Shown in pieces: positions 34,168-44,232 of a stretch of DNA of 54,957 nucleotides. The notes beneath the pieces were generated by a model, which was not told the origin of the DNA, made no database searches, and saw only the letters and a program-made list of their open reading frames with translations. The DNA lies in the NCBI RefSeq assembly GCF_900163565.1, contig NZ_FUHU01000048.1:1-54957 (forward strand). The letters run 5' to 3'. The translations under genes were made by a program, and so were the position numbers. The stretch is from Agrococcus casei LMG 22410. GTDB lineage: Bacteria > Actinomycetota > Actinomycetes > Actinomycetales > Microbacteriaceae. Each line of letters opens with the position of its first letter. Position 1 is the stretch's first letter.

Positions 34168-35529
34168 GTGGACAACAACGACTTCTCTTCACGCGCAGGC
34201 GCATCCGTGGGCATGACCGCCGACGCCATCCGTGTGCGCGGCGGCAAGCCCATTCAGGGGCGCCTCAAGATGAAGGGCGCCAAGAACCTCGTCACCAAGG
34301 CGATGGTCGCAGCACTGCTCGGCCAGACGCCCAGCGAGCTGCGCAGCGTGCCCGAGATCAGCGATGTGCAGGTCGTCCGCGGTCTGCTCGAGGTCTACGG
34401 CGTCGTCGTCGAGAGCGACGGCGACACGCTGCGGCTTGACCCCGCAAACGTCGAGCGCGCACACGAGACCTCGATCAACGCGCACGCTGGCTCGAGCCGC
34501 ATCCCGATCCTGTTCTGCGGCCCGCTGCTGCACCGCCTCGGCGAAGCGTTCATTCCCGACCTCGGCGGCTGCCACATCGGCGATCGCCCCATCGACTTCC
34601 ACCTCGACGTGCTGCGCAACTTCGGTGCCGTCGTCGACAAGCTGCCCACGGGCATCCGCATGTCTGCTCCCGAAGGGCTGCACGGCGCGAAGATCAACCT
34701 GCCCTACCCGTCGGTCGGCGCAACCGAGCAGGTGCTGCTGACCGCGGTCATGGCCAAGGGACGCACTGAGCTCAGCGGAGCAGCAGTCGAGCCCGAGATC
34801 ATGGATCTCATCAACATCCTGCAGAAGATGGGCGCAGTCATCTCGGTCGACACCGACCGCACGATCCGCATCGAGGGCGTCGACTCGCTCGACGGATACA
34901 GCCACACCGCGCTCTTCGACCGCAACGAGGCTGCGAGCTGGGCCTGTGCGGCACTCGCGACCGGCGGCGACGTGTTCCTCGAGGGCGCACAGCAGCCCGA
35001 GATGATCACCTTCCTCAACGTCTTCCGCAAGGCCGGAGGCGCGTTCGAGGTACAGGACGACGGCATTCGCTTCTGGCACCCCGGCGGCGATCTCAAGCCC
35101 GTCGTCGTCGAGACGGATGTGCACCCCGGGTTCATGACCGACTGGCAGCAGCCGCTCGTGGTCGCCCTGGCGAAGGCCAACGGCATCTCGATCGTGCACG
35201 AGACGGTCTACGAGCAGCGGTTCGGATTCACGGAGGCCCTCGTGAAGATGGGCGCGTACATCCAGATCCACACCGAGTGCCTGGGCAGCCACGCGTGCCG
35301 CTTCGGCCAGCGCAACTACCAGCACTCTGCTGTCATCGCGGGCCCGGTCGAGCTGCACGGAGCAGACATCACGGTTCCCGACCTTCGCGGAGGATTCAGC
35401 CACTTCGTCGCCGCGCTGACGGCTGAGGGCGAGTCCACGATCAAGAACGTCGGCATCATCGCACGCGGCTATGAGCACTTCCTCGAGAAGATGCAGACGC
35501 TCGGTGTCGACTTCGAGGTGATCGGCTAG
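34168..35529 (+). CDS. murA: UDP-N-acetylglucosamine 1-carboxyvinyltransferase
   Basis: A 453-residue enolpyruvyl transferase, the first committed step of peptidoglycan synthesis. The substrate Lys-Asn pair is in KGAKNLVTKA; the PEP-loop residue is Cys135 in GGCHIGDRP. That Cys is the fosfomycin target; mycobacteria carry Asp at this position, so this organism's enzyme should be fosfomycin-sensitive at the target level. GTG 34168 is the assigned start; ATG 34213 would remove a non-conserved 15-residue extension. It is 17 bp after leuD. Confidence 0.93.
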   Translation: MDNNDFSSRAGASVGMTADAIRVRGGKPIQGRLKMKGAKNLVTKAMVAALLGQTPSELRSVPEISDVQVVRGLLEVYGVVVESDGDTLRLDPANVERAHETSINAHAGSSRIPILFCGPLLHRLGEAFIPDLGGCHIGDRPIDFHLDVLRNFGAVVDKLPTGIRMSAPEGLHGAKINLPYPSVGATEQVLLTAVMAKGRTELSGAAVEPEIMDLINILQKMGAVISVDTDRTIRIEGVDSLDGYSHTALFDRNEAASWACAALATGGDVFLEGAQQPEMITFLNVFRKAGGAFEVQDDGIRFWHPGGDLKPVVVETDVHPGFMTDWQQPLVVALAKANGISIVHETVYEQRFGFTEALVKMGAYIQIHTECLGSHACRFGQRNYQHSAVIAGPVELHGADITVPDLRGGFSHFVAALTAEGESTIKNVGIIARGYEHFLEKMQTLGVDFEVIG

Positions 35530-35533
35530 ACCC

Positions 35534-36274
35534 GTGGCCAAGTCACGTGAGAAGACCGCGGCATTCCACGCAACTGCCGCGGTGACCCTGCCCGTGTTCG
35601 GTGCGATGGCCAGAGTGCGCGTCCGCAACCCTGAGGCTCTGCCGCAGGAGGGGCCGTTCATCCTGGCCCCCAACCACTACTCCGAGATCGACCCGATCGT
35701 CATGGGTGTCGCGGTCTGGAAGTCGGGGCGTGCTCCGCACTTCATGGCCAAGGCGTCACTCTGGAAGATCCCGGTGGTGAAGCAGATCCTCAACGGGCTC
35801 AAGCAGATTCCGGTCGAGCGAAGCCGCACCAAGACCAGCGGATCAGCACCGATGGATGCCGCAGCGCAGATCATCGAAGACCAGGCCGGGGTCATTGTGT
35901 ACCCCGAGGGCACGCTGACCCGCGACCCTGAGATGTGGCCCATGCGCGGCAAGAACGGCGCCGTCAGGCTTGCCGTCGACGCGGGCATCCCGCTGATTCC
36001 CGCTGCCCACTGGGGAACCCACCGGCTCATGCCCCGCTACGGCCGCGGCATCCGGCCGTTTCCGCGCAAGCGCATCGACGTCGTGTTCGGTGCGCCGATC
36101 GACCTGTCTGGTGTCACGAGCAGCCACAGCAACAAGCAGGTGACTGCGGCGACGGCCGAGCTGATGAACAGCATCTCGGCTCTGGTCGGCGAGCTTCGCG
36201 GACTCGAGCCTCCCAAGGAACGCTGGGACCCTGCCCGGGCTGGTCAGAGCGAGACCGGGCGGTTCAGTGAATAG
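35534..36274 (+). CDS. plsC: 1-acyl-sn-glycerol-3-phosphate acyltransferase
   Basis: A 246-residue LPLAT-family enzyme. The catalytic HX4D is His48...Asp53 in NHYSEID; the acceptor motif PEGTLTR lies near 124. It makes phosphatidic acid from lysophosphatidic acid at the inner membrane face. GTG start 4 bp after murA. Its end overlaps gpsA by 8 bp, so phospholipid precursor genes are coupled (gpsA makes the glycerol-3-phosphate). Confidence 0.88.
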   Translation: MAKSREKTAAFHATAAVTLPVFGAMARVRVRNPEALPQEGPFILAPNHYSEIDPIVMGVAVWKSGRAPHFMAKASLWKIPVVKQILNGLKQIPVERSRTKTSGSAPMDAAAQIIEDQAGVIVYPEGTLTRDPEMWPMRGKNGAVRLAVDAGIPLIPAAHWGTHRLMPRYGRGIRPFPRKRIDVVFGAPIDLSGVTSSHSNKQVTAATAELMNSISALVGELRGLEPPKERWDPARAGQSETGRFSE

Positions 36275-37266
36275 GGTCGCAGTTCTCGGAGCCGGGAGCT
36301 GGGGCACGACCTTCGCCAAGGTTCTGGCAGACGGCGGTGCCGACACGAGGCTGTGGGCGCGTCGAGCCGAGCTCGCGCACGAGATCAACGAGTCGCGACG
36401 CAACACGCAGTACCTGCAGGGCGTGACGCTGCCCGAGGGCCTCCGTGCCGACAGCGATGCCAGGAGCGTGCTCGAAGGCGCAGACCAGGTGTTCCTGTGC
36501 GTGCCGAGCCAGCAGCTGCGCGCACTGCTCGACGACGTCAGCGAGAGCATCCCGGCTGGTGTGCCGGTCGTGAGCCTCATGAAGGGCGTCGAGGCGAGCA
36601 CGATGATGCGCATGAGCGAGGTCATCGCCGAGGCTGGGGGCATCGACAGCGACCGCATCGCGGTTGTCAGCGGGCCCAACCTCGCACTCGAGATCGCCCG
36701 CGAAGAGCCCACGGCGGCGGTGGTCGCGAGCGACTCCTCCGAGACCGCGATGGCTGTGGCTCGCACAGCGCGCAACAGCTACTTCACGTCGTTCGTCAAC
36801 ACCGATGTCGTCGGAACCGAATACGGCGGCGTGCTGAAGAACCTCGTCGCCCTGGCCATCGGCATCGTCGACGGCGTCGGCTATGGCGAGAACACGAAGG
36901 CGTCGATCCTCACACGAGGGCTTGCCGAGGTCACCGAGTTCGCCGTTGCACACGGTGCCGAGCGCACCACGATGCATGGTCTCGCAGGGCTCGGCGACCT
37001 GATCGCGACCTGCAACTCTCCGCTGTCGCGCAACTTCTCGGCCGGCCGGCTCCTCGGCATGGGCTACAGCCGCGACGACGTCGTCGAGCGCATGCAGCAG
37101 GTGGCCGAGGGTCTCGCATCTGTCGAGCCGATTGCCTCGCTTGCCGAACTGCGCGACGTGCGCATGCCCATCCTCGACCAGGTGCGTGCCGTTCTGCTGG
37201 GTCGCATGCTGCCGCGCGAGATCGCACCTCACCTGACCACCGGCAATGAGCCTGAGGGAGAGACCC

Positions 37267-37277
<11 letters not shown>
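36267..37277 (+). CDS. gpsA: Glycerol-3-phosphate dehydrogenase [NAD(P)+]
   Basis: A 336-residue enzyme. The NAD loop is GAGSWGTTFA (8-17). SGPNLALEIA, the catalytic Lys in EYGGVLKNLVALAIGI, and GLAGLGDLIATC are GpsA signatures. It reduces dihydroxyacetone phosphate to sn-glycerol-3-phosphate for phospholipids. GTG start inside the plsC end; it overlaps ddl by 11 bp. Confidence 0.94.
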
Positions 37278-38385
<1,108 letters not shown>

Positions 38386-39153
38386 ATGCGCGGGTACGCG
38401 CTCTCGTTCGTCATCTTCGTAGTCGTCACGATCGCGTCGACGTTCGGCCTCCGGCTTCTCGAAGAGGTCTACGGGCTCGCAGGCGAGGCCTTTCAGCTGC
38501 ATCAGCTGGGGCCACTGATCGGTGCGATCGCAGCCGCTCTGCTGGTCTCAGCGTCGTCGATGCCGAACGGGCCGTCGCCGGTCGCTCGCAAGCAGTGGAT
38601 CGCGCACACGATCCTGGGCGTTGCAGCCGCGCTGGTCTTCGCACTGATCGTCTGGGCGGGGCTGACGCTGTTCGGTGTTCCGGGCGTCGACCTCTCTCGC
38701 ACAGGTGCTGGCACCGTCATCGTTGCGCTGCTCGGCGGTCTCGCCGGTGCTGTCGTGCAGGAGATCGGCTGGCGCGGCTACCTGCAGCCGCTGCTCGAGA
38801 GCCGCATGCCGAGGATCGGGGCAGCCGTCATCGTCGGCATGCTGTGGTCGCTGTGGCATGTGTCGGCACTCACCGATCTGCTGACCGGACTGCTGCTGTT
38901 CGCAACGTACGTGCCGCTGGGCATCTTGCTGGGCCACCTCGGCAACGGCGCCGCCTGGCAGCGCGTCGCAACCACGGCGCTCGTGCACTGGCTGCTCACG
39001 CTGCCGGTGATGTTCATGGCAGGCATCGGGGGAGTCCAGGTGCAGATCGCAGTCGCCATCGCTGCCGTGGTCGTCACAGCTGTGTTCATGGCGATGTTCG
39101 TCGTCGCGACCAAGCGCCGAACGGCGAGAGCGGCCGAAATATCCACCTCTTGA
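38386..39153 (+). CDS. CPBP-family (CAAX-protease-like) intramembrane protein
   Basis: A 255-residue protein with about eight membrane segments. The family motif region reads VVQEIGWRGYL (residues 123-133) and WSLWHVSAL (154-162, His158), with a further His in ALVHWLL. Canonical CPBP/Abi proteases have EExxxR; here the first Glu is Gln125, Glu126 and Arg130 being kept, so activity is uncertain. It starts directly after the ddl stop (same transcript). Substrate unknown. Confidence 0.78.
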   Translation: MRGYALSFVIFVVVTIASTFGLRLLEEVYGLAGEAFQLHQLGPLIGAIAAALLVSASSMPNGPSPVARKQWIAHTILGVAAALVFALIVWAGLTLFGVPGVDLSRTGAGTVIVALLGGLAGAVVQEIGWRGYLQPLLESRMPRIGAAVIVGMLWSLWHVSALTDLLTGLLLFATYVPLGILLGHLGNGAAWQRVATTALVHWLLTLPVMFMAGIGGVQVQIAVAIAAVVVTAVFMAMFVVATKRRTARAAEISTS

Positions 39154-39180
39154 CGGATGCGCGGCGCGGCTGAGGCCTGT

Positions 39181-39193
39181 TAGCCTCAGTTTA
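39181..39193 (+). promoter_or_regulatory. Leaderless -10 box
   Basis: TAGCCT at 39181-39186, then exactly 6 nt to ATG 39193, with no Shine-Dalgarno sequence. Confidence 0.5.
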
Positions 39194-40089
39194 TGATTCC
39201 TCATCAGGCGACAGAAGAGCGTGCTGCTGTGCGCGGCGGCCAGGTGAGGGTGCTTCGCAGAACGGCAGCCGCGCCCGGGCGAACGCCGCTGGTGCTGGTG
39301 CACGGCGGCGGCACCGACAATGCCGCGATCTCGTGGCACTTCGCGTTCTCGGACTTCGGCGACGACCGCGATGTCATCGCCTTCGACCTTCCCGGCTTCG
39401 GTGAGACAGCGAACATCGATCCGCTCGGCGGGCCAGCGGCCATGGCCGAGTTCACGATCGAGGTGCTGGATGCGCTCGGCCTCGACCGGGTGCTGATGGC
39501 TGGGGTCTCGATGGGCGGCGACGTCGTGCTGAACGTGGCGCTCCTGCATCCCGAACGCCTCGCCGGGATTGTGCTGGTCGCACCCGGCGGACTCTCGCCG
39601 GTGCTGCGCGGCAAGGCGGTGCAGTTCTCGTCATGGGCTGCGGGCAAGCTGCCCGATGCTGTGCTGTTCGGGCTCTCGCGCATGGTGACGACACAGGCCG
39701 AGCGCATGGTTCGCGGCATCATCCACGAGTCGAGCACGCTTCCTGATGCCGTGCTGCGCGAGTTCGTCGCAGAACAGCAACGACCCGGCGCGAACGTCGG
39801 CTACGCCCGCTACAACCAGGCGACCCTCGGGCCGTGGGGCATGAAGAACGACCTCCGTTCGCGAGTGCACGAGATTGAGACGCCCACCCTGTTCTTCCAC
39901 GGTGCCGAAGACCCCATGGTCTGCCCGCAGGACTCGCAGGTCGCGGCTGCGCTGATGCCCGATGCGCGCATCCATCTGATTCCGAGCTGCGGACACTGGG
40001 CGCAGCTCGAGAAGCCGACCATCTTCAAGAACGCGCTCGAGGGGTTCTTCGCCGAGATCGAGGCGAGGCGAACCGCGCAGGGCAGCTAG
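39193..40089 (+). CDS. Alpha/beta hydrolase
   Basis: A 298-residue alpha/beta-hydrolase-fold enzyme. Oxyanion HGGGTDN, nucleophile elbow GVSMGGD (Ser about 110), acid Asp in GAEDPMVCP, and catalytic His in SCGHWAQLEKP. The layout resembles C-C hydrolases (MhpC-like) and haloperoxidase-like esterases. No aromatic genes adjoin it, so the substrate is not assigned. Leaderless promoter TAGCCT-N6-ATG. Confidence 0.82.
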   Translation: MIPHQATEERAAVRGGQVRVLRRTAAAPGRTPLVLVHGGGTDNAAISWHFAFSDFGDDRDVIAFDLPGFGETANIDPLGGPAAMAEFTIEVLDALGLDRVLMAGVSMGGDVVLNVALLHPERLAGIVLVAPGGLSPVLRGKAVQFSSWAAGKLPDAVLFGLSRMVTTQAERMVRGIIHESSTLPDAVLREFVAEQQRPGANVGYARYNQATLGPWGMKNDLRSRVHEIETPTLFFHGAEDPMVCPQDSQVAAALMPDARIHLIPSCGHWAQLEKPTIFKNALEGFFAEIEARRTAQGS

Positions 40090-40099
40090 CATGCTGGCA
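40087..40099 (+). promoter_or_regulatory. Leaderless -10 box overlapping a stop codon
   Basis: TAGCAT at 40087-40092, exactly 6 nt before ATG 40099. Its TAG is the stop codon of the preceding hydrolase gene. Confidence 0.5.
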
Positions 40100-41349
40100 T
40101 GCAGACCAGTTCGAACAGCCTCGGATCCCTGTCGCTCGATGACGTCGAGATTCGTGTTTCCCTCACGGCGGATGCGTCAGACTCTCGTGAGATCACCGTG
40201 TTCGCCCGTGTGGTCGCGCGTGAGGGCGGCGGCGATCTTCCGCTGCTCGTGTATCTGCAGGGCGGCCCGGGCGTTGAGTCGCCTCGGCCATCACTCGATC
40301 CGCACTCGCCGCCCTGGCTGCGCACGGCGCTCGAGCACCATCGCGTCGTGTTCCTCGACCAGCGCGGCACCGGCGCTTCGTCGGCGATTGACGACCGGTC
40401 GCTGGCCGGTGGCGCCGACCACCTCGCCGAATACATGCAGCACTTTCGCGCTGACGCGATCGTGCGCGACTGCGAAGCGCTGCGCGAGCATCTCGGCGTC
40501 GAGCGCTGGAGCCTGCTGGGGCAGTCATTCGGCGGCTTCACCGCGCTTCGGTATGTGAGCGAGCACTCCGAGTCGCTCGATCGCGTCTTCTTCACGGGCG
40601 GGCTGCCGAACGTCGGCGGCTCGATCGACGACGCCTACAGCACCACGTACGAGAAGATGCGCCGCGCATCCGAGCAATACTACCGGCGGTTCCCGGCGCA
40701 CAGAGAGCGGATGCGCGCATTGCTGCAGCAGGCCGCGTCCGGGTCGGTCGTGCTGCCCGACGGTGAGGTTGTGAGCCCCTCGCGCGTGCGCAGCCTCGGG
40801 CATCTGCTCGGCAGCAACGACGCGTGGCTGCAGCTGCACACGCTGCTCGACGCCGACTTCGCGTCGAATCGCTTTCTGCATGATCTCGCGCAGGCCCTGC
40901 CGTTCTCCGGTCGCAACCCCGTCTACGCGGTGCTGCACGAGTCGTGCTGGGCCGACGGGGGAGCAACGCGCTGGGCTGCCGAGCGGGTCATGCCGCAGGA
41001 CTTCGTCGACGACGGGACCCTGTTCACCGGCGAGCATGTGCGACGCGAATGGTTTGACACAGTGCCGTCGCTGCAGGAGTGGGCCGAGGTGGCAGATCTG
41101 CTTGCCGACCACGACTGGCCCGCGCTCTACGACGCTGAGGCGATTCGCGCATCCGATGTCGCTGGAGCAGCCGCGGTCTACGTCAACGACGTGTTCGTGC
41201 CCATGGAGCACTCGCTTGCGACCGCCGAGCTGATGCCTGGTCTGCGGCTGCTGGTGACGAGTGAGCACGAGCACTCGGGGCTGCGGTCGAGCGGGGGAGA
41301 CGTGCTCGAGCACCTCTTCGATCTGGCCTCAGGTAAGCGTCTGCGCTAG
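40099..41349 (+). CDS. Alpha/beta hydrolase, prolyl aminopeptidase-like (S33 family)
   Basis: A 416-residue protein with the S33 layout: LQGGPGVESPR (oxyanion), FLDQRGTGASS, nucleophile LLGQSFGGF (Ser about 141), a long helical cap (about 165-290) and a C-terminal SEHEHSGLRSSGG with the catalytic His. Likely a proline iminopeptidase or related N-terminal exopeptidase acting in the cytoplasm. It has its own leaderless promoter. Confidence 0.82.
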   Translation: MQTSSNSLGSLSLDDVEIRVSLTADASDSREITVFARVVAREGGGDLPLLVYLQGGPGVESPRPSLDPHSPPWLRTALEHHRVVFLDQRGTGASSAIDDRSLAGGADHLAEYMQHFRADAIVRDCEALREHLGVERWSLLGQSFGGFTALRYVSEHSESLDRVFFTGGLPNVGGSIDDAYSTTYEKMRRASEQYYRRFPAHRERMRALLQQAASGSVVLPDGEVVSPSRVRSLGHLLGSNDAWLQLHTLLDADFASNRFLHDLAQALPFSGRNPVYAVLHESCWADGGATRWAAERVMPQDFVDDGTLFTGEHVRREWFDTVPSLQEWAEVADLLADHDWPALYDAEAIRASDVAGAAAVYVNDVFVPMEHSLATAELMPGLRLLVTSEHEHSGLRSSGGDVLEHLFDLASGKRLR

Positions 41350-41367
41350 CAGCGCGAGAACGCCAAG

Positions 41368-41382
41368 TAGACTGGTCGACTG
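41368..41382 (+). promoter_or_regulatory. Leaderless -10 box of ychF
   Basis: TAGACT at 41368-41373, 8 nt before GTG 41382, with no Shine-Dalgarno sequence. Confidence 0.45.
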
Positions 41383-42455
41383 TGGCACTGACTATCGGAA
41401 TCGTGGGACTCCCCAATGTGGGCAAGTCGACCCTCTTTAACGCACTGACCAAGAACACGGTTCTCGCAGCGAACTACCCGTTCGCGACGATCGAGCCCAA
41501 CATCGGAGTCGTCGAGCTGCCGGATGCGCGGCTCGACCGGCTTGCAGAGATCTTCGGATCCGCACGACTGCTGCCAGCTCCAGTGTCGTTCGTCGACATC
41601 GCCGGCATCGTGCGCGGCGCGAGCGAGGGCGAGGGGCTCGGCAACAAGTTTCTGGCGAACATTCGCGAGGCAGATGCCATTGCTCAGGTCGTGCGCGGAT
41701 TCGCGGATGAAGACGTCACGCACGTCGACGGTCGCGTCGACCCGGCGGCCGACATGGACACGATCAACACCGAGCTGATCATCGCCGATGTCGACACCCT
41801 CGAGAAGGCGATCACGCGTCTCGAGAAAGAGGTCAAGGGCAAGAAGGCCGACCCCGCGACGCTGCAGGCAGCAAAGGATGCACTTGAGATCCTGAACACG
41901 GGTGAGACGCTCACGCAGGCCGGGTTCGACGTCGCGCCGATTCGCGAGCTCGGGCTGCTGACGGCGAAGCCGGTGCTGTTTGTCTTCAACGTCGACGAGG
42001 CAGTGCTCTCTGACCCGGCGAAGAAGCAGGAGCTTGCTGATCTTGTGGCGCCGGCCAAGGCTGTGTTCCTCGACGCGCAGGTCGAGTCGGAGCTCATCGA
42101 CCTTGAGGCTGACGAAGCGCTCGAACTGCTGCAGTCACTCGGCCAGGACGAGTCTGGTCTCGATCAACTTGCGCGCGTTGGGTTTGAGACTCTTGGTCTG
42201 CAGACGTATCTCACGGCGGGGCCCAAGGAGGCTCGTGCCTGGACGATTCGCAAGGGTGCGACGGCTCCGCAGGCGGCCGGTGTGATCCACACCGACTTCG
42301 AGCGCGGCTTCATCAAGGCCGAGATCGTGTCGTTCGAGGATCTCGACAAGCACGGATCGATGGCGGATGCGAAGGCTGCCGGCCGTGTGCGCATGGAGGG
42401 CAAGGACTACGTCATGGTTGATGGTGACGTGGTTGAATTCAGGTTCAATGTCTAA
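41382..42455 (+). CDS. ychF: Ribosome-binding ATPase YchF
   Basis: A 357-residue Obg-related P-loop ATPase. Walker A GLPNVGKST (9-17), NYPFATIEPN, DIAGIVRGASEGEGLGNKFL, an NVDE nucleotide motif in place of NKxD as expected for an ATPase, a coiled-coil hairpin near 130-200, and a C-terminal TGS domain ending KDYVMVDGDVVEFRFNV. Conserved core gene that marks the last housekeeping position before the accessory island. Confidence 0.95.
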   Translation: MALTIGIVGLPNVGKSTLFNALTKNTVLAANYPFATIEPNIGVVELPDARLDRLAEIFGSARLLPAPVSFVDIAGIVRGASEGEGLGNKFLANIREADAIAQVVRGFADEDVTHVDGRVDPAADMDTINTELIIADVDTLEKAITRLEKEVKGKKADPATLQAAKDALEILNTGETLTQAGFDVAPIRELGLLTAKPVLFVFNVDEAVLSDPAKKQELADLVAPAKAVFLDAQVESELIDLEADEALELLQSLGQDESGLDQLARVGFETLGLQTYLTAGPKEARAWTIRKGATAPQAAGVIHTDFERGFIKAEIVSFEDLDKHGSMADAKAAGRVRMEGKDYVMVDGDVVEFRFNV

Positions 42456-42982
42456 AAAGGGCCTCTGACCAGGGGTTTTATCTTCTCGGCCTCCGGTTGG
42501 GTTCGATGGACAGGTTCCGCTTTACCATCAGTTGCTAAGCGTTTGTCGCGCTGACCTGCTCTTTTGATCGTCCCCTGCGGAAGTTCCGCAGGGGACGATT
42601 CTCTTTGCGTGGGTGCATGAGCGTCGATGGCAAGCGGCCTCGGTTGGCCTGTTCCGGATCGGGTTCGAGTCGTTCGACGGGCGGCCTTTCGGCGCGAGCG
42701 CTGATTCAAAAATCACTCCGACTCAATATTCAATGCTTGGGAGATCAGCCTTCATTGACATACCGTCCATGCTTCCGAGCGTAACCAGCGGAGGCCGCAG
42801 GCACTGGTCGAGTCACCAGTGTTTGCGGGTGCTTGGCGGAGACGCTGGCGACGGCGAGAGCGAGCCGTGACCGGGGCTAGATGCCATAGGCGGTCAGGCC
42901 ACGCCAGCTCCTGCGGCTGCTCGGGATACGCCATGTGGAGCAGTTCGGAGACTCCTTCACAGGTCATCGATAGCCTCGAGGT
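42456..42982. other. Intergenic region at the island border
   Basis: 527 bp without a convincing gene. It holds the perfect hairpin at 42567-42599 and, further right, an AT-richer stretch (about 42700-42765) unlike the flanks. No tRNA, integrase remnant or long direct repeat was recognised. Confidence 0.5.
42567..42599. terminator. Perfect 16-bp hairpin terminator after ychF
   Basis: ATCGTCCCCTGCGGAA (42567-42582), one base, TTCCGCAGGGGACGAT (42584-42599), followed by TCTCTTT. This is the expected end of the ychF transcript, 111 bp downstream of its stop, and the last feature before the island. Confidence 0.75.
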
Positions 42983-42983
42983 A
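42971..42983 (+). promoter_or_regulatory. Leaderless -10 box of the kinase gene
   Basis: TAGCCT at 42971-42976, exactly 6 nt before ATG 42983. A GAGG lies in the 6-nt gap, so leadered translation from another promoter is also possible. Confidence 0.45.
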
Positions 42984-44170
42984 TGAAGACCATGGAGCAG
43001 GAGCGGGTGGAGCGCTTTGAGCGCACGTTCTATGAGAGAGACATCGACTCGACCTACCTCGAGTTGTACCGCCGGGAGCAGGTCCTGCCCCGGGCCTTCG
43101 CCTACATCCACGCTGGCCTCGATATCGAGTTCAAGCACATGAACTACAAGGCCCGTGGTGGTAGCAGCGGGCACTTCAATGCTGACAACTCGAGGAACTT
43201 ACTAGGTCTCATCGACCTCTTGACCGAAGCCCGCACGATGCTCAACAAGGCCGGTCACTCGCTGACCATGGCTCCCGAGTACCAGCGGGTCATCGAGAAC
43301 GCGCCGGCATGGCTCGTTGATAGTGGAGGGAGCCCCATCCCAGAAGGCTTCACTCCCGTCGAGGTCGAAAGCTACGCGCCAGTCTTCAGCCTTGGTGACC
43401 AAGCCGTACCAGTGTCCGATTCCCGCATTGTGAAGCTGACGCCCATCGGTGAGGGTGCATTCGCCTTGGTTCATCGGTTCACTGATCCGAACTACGGCAT
43501 GACCCTGGCAAGGAAGAAGCTCAAACCAGGGGCTGATGATCGGGAGAAGGAGCGCTTCCGCCGGGAGTTCGAGCTGATGAAAGAGCTTCAGTTCCCGTAT
43601 GTCCTTGAGGTCTTCAACTTCAAGGAGTCGGACTGGTCGTACACCATGGAACACTGCGACACCTCGCTGGAGGAGTACGTTGCGAAACGCAACAATCAGC
43701 CAGGCTTCGGCCCGACCACCCGCAAGCGAATCGCGCTGCAGTTCCTCTACGGCCTTAACTTCATCCACTCCAAGGGGCACTTCCACCGGGATCTGAGCAC
43801 CAAGAACGTCTTGCTCCGCACCTTCGGCGGTTCAGCTGTGCTGGTTAAACTGTCCGACTTCGGCCTGGCCAAGCTCAAAGGGTCCGAGTTCACGATGACG
43901 GAGACCGAACTCAAGGGTACGAAGATCGATCCAGCTCTCGGCTCGTTCAAGGACTTCACTGCTGTCCATGACATCTTCGCGGCTGGCTTCGTACTGCTGT
44001 ACATCTTCACTGGGCGGAAAAGCACCGGGCGGAACGATGCAACTCCGATCGAGCAGATCATCCACAAGTGCGTCGATTCTCAGCCTGGCCGGCGCTACCA
44101 GTCGGTGATGGACCTGATCGCTGACGTTGAGGCACTGGACACGACCGTGACTGGCGAAGCCCCAGCGTAG
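42983..44170 (+). CDS. Protein kinase with an unrecognised N-terminal domain
   Basis: A 395-residue protein. Residues 150-385 form a eukaryotic-type Ser/Thr kinase: glycine loop IGEGAFALV (155-163), ATP Lys in ARKKL (178 or 179), catalytic loop HRDLSTKN (268-275), DFGLA (292-296), and VHDIFAAGFVLLYIFTG (helix F Asp330). All catalytic residues are present. Residues 1-145 are a mostly helical, soluble domain that I do not recognise; no membrane segment or PASTA repeats follow, unlike PknB. First gene of the accessory island, convergent with a TIR-like gene 62 bp away. A defence or toxin role is inference from this context. Confidence 0.85.
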   Translation: MKTMEQERVERFERTFYERDIDSTYLELYRREQVLPRAFAYIHAGLDIEFKHMNYKARGGSSGHFNADNSRNLLGLIDLLTEARTMLNKAGHSLTMAPEYQRVIENAPAWLVDSGGSPIPEGFTPVEVESYAPVFSLGDQAVPVSDSRIVKLTPIGEGAFALVHRFTDPNYGMTLARKKLKPGADDREKERFRREFELMKELQFPYVLEVFNFKESDWSYTMEHCDTSLEEYVAKRNNQPGFGPTTRKRIALQFLYGLNFIHSKGHFHRDLSTKNVLLRTFGGSAVLVKLSDFGLAKLKGSEFTMTETELKGTKIDPALGSFKDFTAVHDIFAAGFVLLYIFTGRKSTGRNDATPIEQIIHKCVDSQPGRRYQSVMDLIADVEALDTTVTGEAPA

Positions 44171-44232
44171 ACTTCCACGCTTCGCGCCGGCCACGGACGG
44201 CGATATGAGCTCCTTCGTGTGCGGAGTGACGG

